A stretch of DNA of 64,000 nt from Sphingomonas edaphi. Lineage in GTDB: Bacteria > Pseudomonadota > Alphaproteobacteria > Sphingomonadales > Sphingomonadaceae. The notes beneath the pieces were generated by a model that saw only the letters and a list, made by a program, of their open reading frames with translations, was not told the DNA's origin and ran no database searches. This document shows positions 52,782 to 62,322 of the stretch, in pieces. The DNA lies in contig NZ_QXTF01000001.1 in NCBI RefSeq assembly GCF_003583725.1, positions 1,116,001 to 1,180,000 on the forward strand. The letters run 5' to 3'. A program made the position numbers and the translations under genes. Position 1 is the first letter of the stretch. The number at the start of each line of letters is the position of its first letter.

Positions 52782-53726
52782 ATGCGATTCCCCATGAGCG
52801 TATCATCCGATCCCGCTATCCGCATCACGGACCTGTGCAAAACCTATGCGGGCGGCAAGCGGGCGCTTGACGGCGTAACCTTCGACGTCCCACGCGGCCA
52901 GATCTTCGGTCTACTGGGTCCCAATGGGGCAGGCAAATCAACCCTGATCAACATTCTGGCCGGGTTGGTGGTGAAGAGCGGCGGCAGTGCGACCATCTGG
53001 GGCTTCGACATCGACCAGCACCCGCGCAATGCGAAGCGGTCGATCGGCATCGTCCCGCAAGAGATACTGTTCGACCCCTTCTTCACTCCGAAGGAAGCGC
53101 TGGAAATCCAGGCGGGCCTTTATGGCGTGCCCAAGGCGGAGCGGATCACCAACGCGCTGCTGGCTGCGGTCCGGTTGACCGACAAGGCCGACGCCTACGC
53201 CCGGACGCTGTCAGGCGGGATGAAGCGGCGGCTGCTGGTCGCGAAGGCAATGGTGCACAGCCCGCCGATCCTGGTGCTGGACGAGCCAACGGCGGGCGTC
53301 GATATCGAGCTTCGACAACAATTGTGGGACTACGTCCGCGGCCTCAACAAACAGGGCGTAACGGTGGTACTGACTACCCATTACCTGGAAGAAGCCGAGC
53401 AACTGTGCGACCGGATCGCCATCATCAACCACGGCAAGCTGATTGCCAATGAGCCGACACGGCAGCTGATCGCCAAGGCACAGGACAAGGCGGTGGTGGT
53501 AGAGGTCGACCGCGATATATCGGGGCCGCTCGATGCGCCTTGCTTCGAGCGGATCGAGATGACGGGCCCGCGCACCATCGAAATCACCTATCGAAAGGAC
53601 AAGGTGAATGCTGGCGACGTGCTGGCGGCCTTGCAGAAGGAAGGCTTGGGCATCGTCGACGTGTCGACCCGCGACCCCGACCTGGAGGATGTGTTCCTGA
53701 GCCTGACGCGCGAGGCGGCGGCTTGA
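52782..53726 (+). CDS. ABC transporter ATP-binding protein without permease
   Basis: The roughly 314-residue ATPase has Walker A 'GPNGAGKST', signature 'LSGGMKRRLLVAKAM' and Walker B 'ILVLDEPTAGVD', with the DrrA/YhaQ-like C-terminus. It should drive an ABC-2 type exporter. No permease gene follows; instead nadB starts in its stop codon (TTGA). The start is uncertain: 52782 or 52794, neither with a strong ribosome-binding site. Confidence 0.85.
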   Translation: MRFPMSVSSDPAIRITDLCKTYAGGKRALDGVTFDVPRGQIFGLLGPNGAGKSTLINILAGLVVKSGGSATIWGFDIDQHPRNAKRSIGIVPQEILFDPFFTPKEALEIQAGLYGVPKAERITNALLAAVRLTDKADAYARTLSGGMKRRLLVAKAMVHSPPILVLDEPTAGVDIELRQQLWDYVRGLNKQGVTVVLTTHYLEEAEQLCDRIAIINHGKLIANEPTRQLIAKAQDKAVVVEVDRDISGPLDAPCFERIEMTGPRTIEITYRKDKVNAGDVLAALQKEGLGIVDVSTRDPDLEDVFLSLTREAAA

Positions 53727-55312
53727 GCCGGCGCGACTTCGACGTCCTCGTCATCGGCTCCGGTGCGGCGGGACTGACCGCGGCCTTGAACCTGGCGCCC
53801 GATCGCAAGGTCGGCGTGATTGCCAAAGGCAAGCTCAGCGAAGGCGCGACCGGCTGGGCGCAGGGCGGCGTCGCGGCCGTGCTGGAAAAGGGCGACAGCT
53901 TCGAAGCGCATGTTCGCGACACGATGATTGCCGGTGCCGGGCTCAACAACCAGGCGGTGGTCGAGCATGTCGTCAGCGAGGCGCCCGCCGCCATCGCCCG
54001 GTTGGCCGCGCTTGGCGTGCCGTTCAACATCGACGACGATGGGGAAGGCTGGCACCTGACGCGCGAGGGCGGGCACAGCCATCGGCGCATCGTCCATGTC
54101 GCCGACGCGACCGGCTGGGCAATCCAGCAGGCCTTGGAAAAGGCAGCGGCGGAGCATCCCAACGTCACGCTGATCCCCGACATGGTTGCAATCGACTTTG
54201 TAACCGGACGGCACGCTACCGAATTTTCGACCAGTGGCGCGGTGCACGGCCTCTACGCCTACAACCGAACCAGCGGGGAAGTGGATACGATCGCCGCCCG
54301 GGCAACCGTCCTTGCGACCGGCGGGGCGGGGCGAACCTATCTTTATTCGACCGCACCGCGCGGTGCGACAGGCGACGGCATCGCGATGGCGTGGCGCGCG
54401 GGATGCCGCGTCAGCAACATGGAATTCATGCAGTTCCACCCGACCTGCCTTTACAATCTGGAGGTCAAGAACTTCCTGATTACCGAAGCGGTGCGTGGCG
54501 AAGGCGGCTTGCTGAAACATCCCGAAACCGGCCACCGCTTCATGCCCGACTATGACGAACGGGCTGAACTTGCGCCGCGAGACATCGTCGCCCGGGCGAT
54601 CGACAGCGAGATCAAGCGGGACGGCTTGGACTATGTCTACCTGGACATCAGCCACCGCGAGCCACAGTTCGTGAAGGCGCACTTCCCCAACATTTATGAA
54701 AAGCTGATGGGGCTCGGCATCGATATCACGAAAGAGCCAATCCCAGTGGTGCCTGCGCAGCATTACACCTGCGGCGGCGTCTTGGTGGACATTGACGGGC
54801 GGACCGACGCGCTCGGCCTTTACGCTGCGGGCGAGGTCACGCAGTCCGGCCTGCATGGCGCCAATCGGTTGGCCTCGAACAGCCTGCTCGAATGTTTCGT
54901 GTTTGGCGAAGGCGCGGCGAAGCACATCGACGCGCATTGGAACGATCTGCCCGAGGTCCCCGCAATTCGCCCTTGGGACGAGAGCAGGGTGACCGACAGC
55001 GACGAGGAAGTCGTGATCCAGCAATGCTGGGGCGAAATCCGCCGCTTCATGTGGAATTTCGTGGGCATCGTCCGCACGACCAAGCGGCTGGAGCGCGCCC
55101 AGCACCGCATCGACCTGCTGCGGCAGGAAGTGAATGATTATTACAAGCATTTCCGGGTGACGCCGGACCTGATCGAACTTCGCAACCTGGTCGAGGTCGC
55201 GGACCTCATCGTCCGCTCCGCTCTCTCGCGCCACGAAAGCCGGGGACTTCACTACACGCTCGACTATCCGGCGACGTCGGATCAAGCGACCGACACCGTC
55301 CTCGTCCCCTGA
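53723..55312 (+). CDS. nadB: L-aspartate oxidase NadB
   Basis: The 529-residue flavoprotein starts with TTG overlapping the previous stop (TTGA). FAD motifs are 'VIGSGAAGLTAALNL' and 'GLHGANRLASNSLLECFVFG'; catalytic-region motifs include 'SNMEFMQFHPT' and 'FLITEAVRGEGG'. It converts aspartate to iminoaspartate in NAD biosynthesis and feeds electrons to oxygen or fumarate. NadA and NadC are not nearby. The C-terminus has the fumarate-reductase-like helical extension. Confidence 0.93.
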   Translation: MSRRDFDVLVIGSGAAGLTAALNLAPDRKVGVIAKGKLSEGATGWAQGGVAAVLEKGDSFEAHVRDTMIAGAGLNNQAVVEHVVSEAPAAIARLAALGVPFNIDDDGEGWHLTREGGHSHRRIVHVADATGWAIQQALEKAAAEHPNVTLIPDMVAIDFVTGRHATEFSTSGAVHGLYAYNRTSGEVDTIAARATVLATGGAGRTYLYSTAPRGATGDGIAMAWRAGCRVSNMEFMQFHPTCLYNLEVKNFLITEAVRGEGGLLKHPETGHRFMPDYDERAELAPRDIVARAIDSEIKRDGLDYVYLDISHREPQFVKAHFPNIYEKLMGLGIDITKEPIPVVPAQHYTCGGVLVDIDGRTDALGLYAAGEVTQSGLHGANRLASNSLLECFVFGEGAAKHIDAHWNDLPEVPAIRPWDESRVTDSDEEVVIQQCWGEIRRFMWNFVGIVRTTKRLERAQHRIDLLRQEVNDYYKHFRVTPDLIELRNLVEVADLIVRSALSRHESRGLHYTLDYPATSDQATDTVLVP

Positions 55313-55352
55313 CGCATTGCCGCGCGGCGATTAGCCGCTAGGCTCCGGTGCG

Positions 55353-57098
55353 ATGCCGATCTTCAAGTCCCTAGCCCCGCTGATGCTACTGCTTGCGACA
55401 GCCGCCGCGCCGCCGGCGGAAAACGCCGCCGACCGGCGATTACGTGCCCTCTACGAAAGCTATTCCGACTGGACGCAGAAGGAATATGGCTATTTCGAAG
55501 ACGCAAAAGGCGAGAATCAGCAGGCCGCCTATTTGCCCAAGGTCGACCCGGCGACCCAGCAGGAACGCGCCGACTATTTGACGGTTGTACTGGCGCAGCT
55601 CGACGCGATTCCGGCGGGACAGCTATCCGCGAGCGAGCGTGTGAATGCGTTTGTGCTTCGCACGATCCTCGATGCCTCCATTTCCGACGCGCGATTCCGC
55701 GAATGGGAGATGCCGGTCAATAGCGACACCAATTTCTGGACCAACCTCGACGAGCGCAACCCGCTGGATGATGCTGACGCCTATCAGCGCTACATCGCTC
55801 GGCTGCGCGATATTCCGCGCTATTTTGACGAGCAGATTGCCAACATGCGCGCGGGCCAAAAGCGCGGCTTCACCCCGCCGCAGGTTACGCTGGTCGGCCG
55901 CGAGGGATCGATTGCCAGCTTTATTAAGACCGCCGCGAGGGACAGCGCTTTCTACGCCGCGTTCAACCAGATGCCGTCGACGATAGGAAGCGCGGAGGCA
56001 GCCAGGCTTCGGGCGGAAGCAGCGGCCGCAATCGACAGCGCGGTGACGCCGGCTTACCGCAAGCTGCTCAGCTTCTGGCTGAGCGAATATATTCCGGGCG
56101 CTAGGCAGGGTGTGTCGGCGCGCGACCTGCCACAGGGCGATGCCTATTATCGCGCCGAAATCCGCGAATATACGACGACCGGCCTGTCGCCCGAGGAAAT
56201 CCACGAGGTCGGCCTGAAGGAAGTCGCGCGGATCGAGGCGGACATGCGCCGCACTATGGCGGAAAGCGGATTCAAGGGCAGCTTCGCCGAGTTCCTAGCG
56301 TTCCTGCGCACCGACCCGCAGTTCATCGCCCGCAATCCGGACGACCTGCTGGGCGTGTCCGCTTATGCCGCCAAGCGGGTAGACGGGAAATTGGGCGATT
56401 ATTTCGACCTGCTGCCGCGCCGCCGCTTCACGATAATTCCGGTACCCGAGGCGCTGGCGCCTTTCTACACCGCGGGGCGCGGCGGCCTTGAGAGCTGCCA
56501 GATGAACACGCACAACCTCGCGAGCCGACCGCTGTACAATATCCCTGCGCTGACTCTTCACGAATGCGCGCCGGGGCATAGCTTCCAGGCGGCGCTGGCA
56601 GAGGAGGGAAAGTCGCTGCCGCGATTCCGCCGCAACATCTATTTCTCCGGCTATGGCGAGGGTTGGGGCCTTTATACCGAGTGGCTGGGGATCGAGATGG
56701 GCATTTACCGAACGCCCTACGAACGGTTCGGCCAGCAAAGCTACGAAATGTGGCGGGCGGCGCGGCTGGTGATCGATACCGGCATCCACCGCTATGGCTG
56801 GTCGCGCAAACAAGCGATCGACTATCTCGCCCGCCACACGGCGCTATCGACTCACGAGGTTGCGACTGAGGTCGACCGCTACATCAGCTGGCCGGGGCAG
56901 GCGCTGGCCTACAAGCTGGGCGAGCTGACCATCCGGAGGGTGCGGGCAGAGGCAGAGAAGGAGCTTGGCACCCGGTTCGACATCAAGAAGTTCCATACGA
57001 TGATCCTGAGCCTGGGCGCGGTGCCGCTGCCCGAGCTGGAGGCGGAGGTGCGCGCCTTCATCGCGGCTAGCAAGGCAGGGCAGTCGACGGGTAAATGA
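55353..57098 (+). CDS. Exported DUF885 metallopeptidase
   Basis: The 581-residue protein has a signal peptide and the zinc motif 'TLHECAPGHSFQ', with the later 'GYGEGWGLYTEWLGIEMGIY' Glu ligand and 'IHRYGWSRKQAIDYLARHTA'. DUF885 enzymes are periplasmic or secreted metallopeptidases of the gluzincin type. The start follows 'GATTAGCCGCTAGG' without strong ribosome-binding site, but the signal peptide fits. No partner was seen. Confidence 0.9.
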   Translation: MPIFKSLAPLMLLLATAAAPPAENAADRRLRALYESYSDWTQKEYGYFEDAKGENQQAAYLPKVDPATQQERADYLTVVLAQLDAIPAGQLSASERVNAFVLRTILDASISDARFREWEMPVNSDTNFWTNLDERNPLDDADAYQRYIARLRDIPRYFDEQIANMRAGQKRGFTPPQVTLVGREGSIASFIKTAARDSAFYAAFNQMPSTIGSAEAARLRAEAAAAIDSAVTPAYRKLLSFWLSEYIPGARQGVSARDLPQGDAYYRAEIREYTTTGLSPEEIHEVGLKEVARIEADMRRTMAESGFKGSFAEFLAFLRTDPQFIARNPDDLLGVSAYAAKRVDGKLGDYFDLLPRRRFTIIPVPEALAPFYTAGRGGLESCQMNTHNLASRPLYNIPALTLHECAPGHSFQAALAEEGKSLPRFRRNIYFSGYGEGWGLYTEWLGIEMGIYRTPYERFGQQSYEMWRAARLVIDTGIHRYGWSRKQAIDYLARHTALSTHEVATEVDRYISWPGQALAYKLGELTIRRVRAEAEKELGTRFDIKKFHTMILSLGAVPLPELEAEVRAFIAASKAGQSTGK

Positions 57099-57218
57099 CG
57101 CCAGCCAGGGGCGCGGGGCGCGGGCCGTCGTAGCCCGATTTACTGAAGGAAGGGCCGAAAACTAGAACGAGATGAGAAGCTTAGCGATGGCCGAGTGGGG
57201 TGGAAGTGGACATCCCGC

Positions 57219-57656
57219 TCAGCTTTGAGTTGCGGCGCGAACCCGCGTCAAAAGCGAGGTCTCGCTTAGTTCTACAACAGGGATCTCCCAAGGGTGCGCT
57301 GCCAGAAGCGCTCCTATAGCGTTATCCACTGCCTGGCGGGACGCATCAATGGGTACGTAAATTATGAGGATGGCGGTCGGAGACCTAGTCGTGGAGCCAA
57401 CTTCACCAAGCGTCGGTTCAGCATCGTCCGCCGGACTGAAGAGTTCCCACCCTGGAGCGATTTCAACAACCGACTTGTAGATGCCGAAATCACCAAGGGG
57501 AGAGGCGCTACGAACAACGTTCAGCAGCCTGGAGAGCGTGGGGTCCCGCTCCATGGCAGAGGCATCGCCACTGAGCATGGCGCGGAGCGTATAAGCTTCG
57601 ATGGGGCAGAACACTCTCAGGGCTTTGACAGCCCTCACGCAGTATGCGGCAGACAT
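57219..57656 (-). CDS. Divergent YqfO/Nif3-like protein
   Basis: The 145-residue product shows, in order, the pattern of YqfO domains: 'RVFCPIEA', 'GDFGIYKSV', 'GWELFSPADDAEPTLGEVGS', 'AILIIYVPIDASRQAVDNAI' and 'AAHPWEIPVVELS'. YqfO/Nif3 domains have this GxYxxcsF - GxExFxP - iG - VP - aHPYExP layout. The N-terminal helix and Ser-rich insert differ from typical members. GAAGG before the ATG at 57656 supports the start. The match is by eye and moderate. Confidence 0.55.
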   Translation of the reverse strand: MSAAYCVRAVKALRVFCPIEAYTLRAMLSGDASAMERDPTLSRLLNVVRSASPLGDFGIYKSVVEIAPGWELFSPADDAEPTLGEVGSTTRSPTAILIIYVPIDASRQAVDNAIGALLAAHPWEIPVVELSETSLLTRVRAATQS

Positions 57657-57746
57657 GTACCTTCGGTAACGGAGCTTAATCGAGAAAACCACGGTTCAAA
57701 TGGATGCATCGATGTCCGCAGTGGTGCGAAATCCAACACCTGCCCC

Positions 57747-57926
57747 TCAGCGTAATTTGCTGACCTTCAACCCGTCTTGCTTAGCACGCGCCTGGATCGA
57801 CTCCTCCGTTCGCGTCAGGGCCTTTGAGATGGCTTTGAGGCTCATTCCCTTGGCGGCCAAACGGTGAAGCTTCTGGATCTCGTCACTAGTCCATGGCTGT
57901 TTATGGCGCTGGAATTTGTCGGTCAT
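57747..57926 (-). CDS. Small Myb/SANT-like helix-turn-helix protein
   Basis: The 59-residue basic product starts MTDKFQRHKQPWTSDEIQKL and has the pattern of a SANT/Myb-like helix-turn-helix: 'LHRLAAKGMSLKAISKALT', then 'TEESIQARAKQDGLKVSKL'. GAGGAG 9 bases before the ATG at 57926 fixes the start. It lies directly divergent from polA with only 59 bases between the starts. A DNA-binding role is likely; its target is unknown. Confidence 0.7.
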   Translation of the reverse strand: MTDKFQRHKQPWTSDEIQKLHRLAAKGMSLKAISKALTRTEESIQARAKQDGLKVSKLR

Positions 57927-57985
57927 CGTCGGCTTCTCCTCACAGGCTGGCATCATGCGCTTACCCTGCTAGAGCGGATGCGCAT

Positions 57986-60769
57986 ATGGCGACGCAAAAC
58001 CATCTCTATCTCGTCGACGGGTCGAGCTACATCTTCCGTGCCTATCACCGCCTACCGCCGCTGACGAACCGTCACGGTGTGCCTGCCGGGGCGGTCTATG
58101 GGTATACCGCCATGCTTTGGAAGCTGGCGGACGGGCTGCACAAGGCTGACGGGCCGACCCACATGGCGGTGATCCTGGATGCGTCGAGCCAGACGTTTCG
58201 CAACGAAATGTACGACCAGTACAAGGCGCACCGGCCGCCGCCGCCCGAGGACCTGATTCCGCAATTCCCGCTGATCCGCACCGCGACGCGTGCCTTCTCT
58301 ATCCCCTGCATCGAGGAAGAGGGGCTGGAGGCCGACGACATCATCGCCTGTTACTGCCACGCCGCCGTGCGCGCGGGGTGGAAGGTTACGATCGTCAGCA
58401 GCGACAAGGACCTGATGCAGCTCATCGACGACGGCCGCATCGACATGCTGGACACGATGAACGATCGGCGGATCGACCGCGCCTATGTCGAGAACAAGTT
58501 CGGCGTCGGGCCCGACAAGTTAGGCGACGTCTTGGCCCTGATGGGCGACAGCGTCGACAATGTGCCGGGCGTACCGGGGATCGGGCCCAAGACCGCCAGC
58601 CAGCTGATTAACCAGTTCGGATCGCTCGACGCGGTATTGGCTGGGACCGACATGATCACCAAGCCCAAGCTGAGGCAGTCGCTAATCGACCATGCCGACA
58701 ATGCCCGCCTGTCGCGCGAGCTGGTGCGGCTGGTGTGCGACAGCCCGCTGCCCGAGCCGCTCAACGACCTGTCGCTGAAAGGCATCCCATCCGAGCCGCT
58801 CAAGGCGTTCCTTGAGGATATGGGCTTCAAATCGCTGCTGAACCGCGTCGGCGGTCCGGCATCGGCGTCGGCAGGCCATGTTGCCGCCATGACGTCAACT
58901 TCAACGCCAGCAGCGAACCCGGCCGAACCCGAGAAAATCGTCGTCGACCGCACGCAATATGAAACCGTGACGAGCGAGGCGGCGCTCGACCGCTGGATCG
59001 CCGACGCCCGCGCGCAGGGCTTTGTCGCGGTCGATACGGAAACCGACTGCATCGACTGCATCGTCGCCCGACTAGTCGGCGTCAGCTTGGCGACCCAGCC
59101 GAACAAGGCGTGCTACATTCCCGTCGGCCACGTCGGCGCGGACCTACTGTCCGACGCACCGTCGCAGCTTCCCGCGCTACTGGTGCTCGGCAAGCTGAAG
59201 GCCCTGCTGGAAGACCCCGCGGTGCTGAAGATCGGCCACAACCTTAAATATGACTGGGTGATATTCGACAAGGCGAGCATCAATGTTGCGCCCTATGACG
59301 ACACGTTGGTGATGAGCTTCGACCTTGACGCCGGCCGTTCAAGCCACGGCATGGACGAACTGGCTAGGCAGCATTTCGATCATGAGTGCATTGCCTTCAA
59401 ATCGGTTTGCGGCGTGGGCGCGAAGCAGATCACCTTCGACAAGGTACCGCTGGACGCCGCGACTGAATATGCCGCCGAAGACGCCGACATCACTCTGCGC
59501 CTGTGGCAACGACTAAAGCCGAGGCTGGCAGCCGAGGGATCGACGCAAGTCTATGAAATGGTCGACCGGCCATTGGTCGCGACGATCGGGCGGATGGAGC
59601 GTCGGGGGGTTAAGGTCGACCGCGATTACCTCGCCAATCTCAGCCGGAGGTTCGCGACCGAAATCGCGGCGCTGGAGGAAAAGGTCTACGAGGCGGCGAG
59701 AGGCCCCTTCACCATCGGCAGCCCGCAACAGCTTGGCGCAGTGCTGTACGACCGGCTGGGCCTGAAAGGCGGGCGCAAGGGCAAGAGCGGTCAATATTCG
59801 ACCGACGTCAACGAGTTGGAGCGGCTGGCTGGAGAAGGAGTCGAGGTCGCCAGCCGCGTGCTGGAATGGCGGCAGCTGACCAAGCTAAAGTCTACCTACA
59901 CCGACGCCCTTCAGGCGCAGATCAACCCGGACACAAAACGGGTACATACCAGCTTCAGCCTGTCGGGCGCGCAAACGGGGCGCCTGTCTTCAACCGAGCC
60001 GAACCTGCAGAACATCCCGATCCGCACCGAAATCGGCCGGCAGATCCGCGATGCCTTCGTCGCCGAGCCGGGCCATGTGCTCATGAGCGCCGATTACAGC
60101 CAGATCGAGTTGCGACTGGCGGCGCACATGGCCGACGTGCCGCAACTTAAGGAAGCGTTCGGAGCGGGCGAGGACATCCATGCGATGACTGCCGAAGAAT
60201 TGTTCGGCACGGTGGACCGCGACACGCGCGGCAAGGCGAAAACGGTCAACTTCGCCATTCTCTACGGCATTTCCAGTTGGGGCCTGGCCGGGCGGCTGGG
60301 CGTGCCGAAAGAGGAAGGAAAGGCGATCATCGACCGCTATTTCCAGCGCTTCCCCGGCATCCGCACCTATATCGACGACACGCTGGCCTTCGCACGAGAA
60401 AATGGTTTCACGCGCACCTTGTTCGGCCGCAAGACGCATTTTCCCAACATCCGCGCGTCCAACCCCAATTTCCGCGCAGGCGCCGAACGCGCGGCAATCA
60501 ACGCGCCGATCCAGGGCACCAGCGCCGACCTCATCAAGCGTGCCATGAACCGCATGGACGCAGCACTCGGCGATGCCGGCCTGACGGACGTTCGTATGCT
60601 GCTGCAGGTGCATGACGAACTGGTGTTCGAGGTTCCCGCAGGCCGCGAAGAGGAGGCGGCGGTGATCATCCGCCAAGTGATGACCAAGGCGGCCGAGCCG
60701 GCGCTCACCCTCGACGTGCCGCTCGATGTCGAAGTGGGCTGGGGCGCCAACTGGGGCGCCGCGCATTGA
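57986..60769 (+). CDS. polA: DNA polymerase I
   Basis: The 927-residue enzyme has the 5'-3' exonuclease ('DGSSYIFRAYH', 'GDSVDNVPGVPGIGPKTA'), the 3'-5' exonuclease with an intact first motif ('VAVDTETD'), and the polymerase with motif A 'SADYSQIELRLAAHM', motif B 'GKAKTVNFAILYGISSWGLA', and motif C 'LLQVHDELVFEVP'. Proofreading residues look present. It works in Okazaki fragment processing and repair. The ATG at 57986 starts MATQNHLYLVDGSSY. Its stop overlaps the flippase start (TTGA). Confidence 0.97.
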   Translation: MATQNHLYLVDGSSYIFRAYHRLPPLTNRHGVPAGAVYGYTAMLWKLADGLHKADGPTHMAVILDASSQTFRNEMYDQYKAHRPPPPEDLIPQFPLIRTATRAFSIPCIEEEGLEADDIIACYCHAAVRAGWKVTIVSSDKDLMQLIDDGRIDMLDTMNDRRIDRAYVENKFGVGPDKLGDVLALMGDSVDNVPGVPGIGPKTASQLINQFGSLDAVLAGTDMITKPKLRQSLIDHADNARLSRELVRLVCDSPLPEPLNDLSLKGIPSEPLKAFLEDMGFKSLLNRVGGPASASAGHVAAMTSTSTPAANPAEPEKIVVDRTQYETVTSEAALDRWIADARAQGFVAVDTETDCIDCIVARLVGVSLATQPNKACYIPVGHVGADLLSDAPSQLPALLVLGKLKALLEDPAVLKIGHNLKYDWVIFDKASINVAPYDDTLVMSFDLDAGRSSHGMDELARQHFDHECIAFKSVCGVGAKQITFDKVPLDAATEYAAEDADITLRLWQRLKPRLAAEGSTQVYEMVDRPLVATIGRMERRGVKVDRDYLANLSRRFATEIAALEEKVYEAARGPFTIGSPQQLGAVLYDRLGLKGGRKGKSGQYSTDVNELERLAGEGVEVASRVLEWRQLTKLKSTYTDALQAQINPDTKRVHTSFSLSGAQTGRLSSTEPNLQNIPIRTEIGRQIRDAFVAEPGHVLMSADYSQIELRLAAHMADVPQLKEAFGAGEDIHAMTAEELFGTVDRDTRGKAKTVNFAILYGISSWGLAGRLGVPKEEGKAIIDRYFQRFPGIRTYIDDTLAFARENGFTRTLFGRKTHFPNIRASNPNFRAGAERAAINAPIQGTSADLIKRAMNRMDAALGDAGLTDVRMLLQVHDELVFEVPAGREEEAAVIIRQVMTKAAEPALTLDVPLDVEVGWGANWGAAH

Positions 60770-62304
60770 GTTCGACCGAAACGCCCGCCGCGCCGTCGGC
60801 GGACCTTGCTGCGCTGGCGCGGGGCGGCCGGATCAACTTTTTCGGCTTTGTTTTGCGCCTCATCGCGCGCCTGCCCTTCCTGTTCATCGCCGGTCGCATC
60901 TACGGCGCGGAAGAGCTTGGGCGCTTCGCCTATGCCGTACTGATCGTTGAGTTCGCGGCGCAGCTGGCGACGCTGGGCCTGAAACGCGGGCTTGCCCAGC
61001 AGCTGGCGAAGACCGACAAACCGCACGTCTGCGTGGTTGCCGACGCGCTACTCGTTGCCGCGATCGGATCGTCGGTCGCCATCTTCATCCTCGTCATGTT
61101 TCCTCAGGCGATGTTCCCCAACTCGGAGATTAACGGGCTGGAGTGGCTGCTCCCGGTGACGGTCTTCGCGCTCGCCTGGTCGGACATTTGCCTCGCGGCA
61201 CTGGCTTACCGTCATGACGTCGGCTCCACCGTGCGCGCCAGGGCAGTTATCGAACCCTGGACCATCTCGATCGCGGCCTTTGCCTGGTCGTTCATCTCGA
61301 CCCGCGACGGTCTGATTATCGCTTATGCGCTCTCGATGATCGCGGCGCTGATCGCTTCGATCATCCCCTTTGTCCGCAGCTACGGCCTGCCGCACGGCTG
61401 GAATCCTGAGCCCGGCACGCTCTGGGCGCTGGCGCGCCGCAACTTGCCGGTCGCGGCGGCGGACGCGGTCGAATGGGGATCGCGGCGCATCGACATTGCC
61501 GTGTTGGGCTTGTTCTTCGCGCCCAAGATCGTCGGCATCTATTACGTCGCGCAGCAGGTCGCGTCGCTCCCGTCGAAGCTGAAGACCAGCTTCGACCCAA
61601 TTCTGGGCCCGGTCATCAGCCGCAACTTGGCGGAAGGAGACAACAAGGCCGTGGCCAGGCAGGTCCGCCAGGTCGGCTTCTGGGTTATCGCCGCGCAGGG
61701 CGGGATTGCGCTCGCGCTCGGCATACCGGGCGAAGCGGTTATGGGACTGGTTGGTGCGGGCTTCGTCGCCGGAACGGCTGCGCTCGGTTTCCTTCTGGCG
61801 GCCGAAGTGGTGGCGGCCACCGCAGCGGTCAGCGAAGCGGCGCTGATCTACACCGCACGGCATCGCAACATGATGATCAGCCTGGCGATGATTGTACTGG
61901 AGGCCGGACTTGCTGCGGGCCTGATCCTGCTGATGCGTAGCTGGGACTGGCCGATCATGTGGCAGGCGACCGGCCCAGCCATCGCGCTAGCGCTAGCGCT
62001 GGGTTTCGCGGCCATAGTAAAGTCGCGGCTATTGCACCGCATCCTTGGCCATCCCGTCTCTGGCTGGCGCTGGCCCCTCATCTGGGCGGCCGCGGCCGCG
62101 ATGGCCATCGGCCAGCTGGTCATCATGCTCCCTGAATGGGCGGAACTTGTGATCGGGATCCCCGCCATTCTCGCGGCCTTCGGCGCGGTTATGTGGGTCA
62201 AGGGATTCGGTCCGCAGGACCGCGAGCTGTTCAAGATGCGCAAAGCTGACATCGACGAACTGTCGCTGCCCGACCCCAGCACGGGCGGGGACGCGCCGAG
62301 GTAG
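60766..62304 (+). CDS. Polysaccharide/oligosaccharide flippase
   Basis: The 512-residue protein has about 12-14 hydrophobic segments of MATE/Wzx-type and starts with TTG in the polA stop (TTGA). Family-like parts are 'INFFGFVLRLIARLPFLFIA', 'GRIYGAEELGRFAYAVLIVE', and 'AARNLPVAAADAVEWGSR'-like segment near 230 ('ARRNLPVAAADAVEWGS'). It would move lipid-linked saccharides across the inner membrane. No glycosyltransferase gene is adjacent. The C-terminal 35 residues are cytoplasmic and acidic. Confidence 0.85.
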   Translation: MSSTETPAAPSADLAALARGGRINFFGFVLRLIARLPFLFIAGRIYGAEELGRFAYAVLIVEFAAQLATLGLKRGLAQQLAKTDKPHVCVVADALLVAAIGSSVAIFILVMFPQAMFPNSEINGLEWLLPVTVFALAWSDICLAALAYRHDVGSTVRARAVIEPWTISIAAFAWSFISTRDGLIIAYALSMIAALIASIIPFVRSYGLPHGWNPEPGTLWALARRNLPVAAADAVEWGSRRIDIAVLGLFFAPKIVGIYYVAQQVASLPSKLKTSFDPILGPVISRNLAEGDNKAVARQVRQVGFWVIAAQGGIALALGIPGEAVMGLVGAGFVAGTAALGFLLAAEVVAATAAVSEAALIYTARHRNMMISLAMIVLEAGLAAGLILLMRSWDWPIMWQATGPAIALALALGFAAIVKSRLLHRILGHPVSGWRWPLIWAAAAAMAIGQLVIMLPEWAELVIGIPAILAAFGAVMWVKGFGPQDRELFKMRKADIDELSLPDPSTGGDAPR

Positions 62305-62322
62305 GTTCGCCTCACCTGCCAG

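Noticed and set aside
53588-55285. 565-codon minus-strand ORF
   Set aside because: It is antisense to nearly all of nadB. Long antisense frames are expected in high-GC DNA, and its composition (His, Asp, Arg-rich) has no protein-family resemblance.
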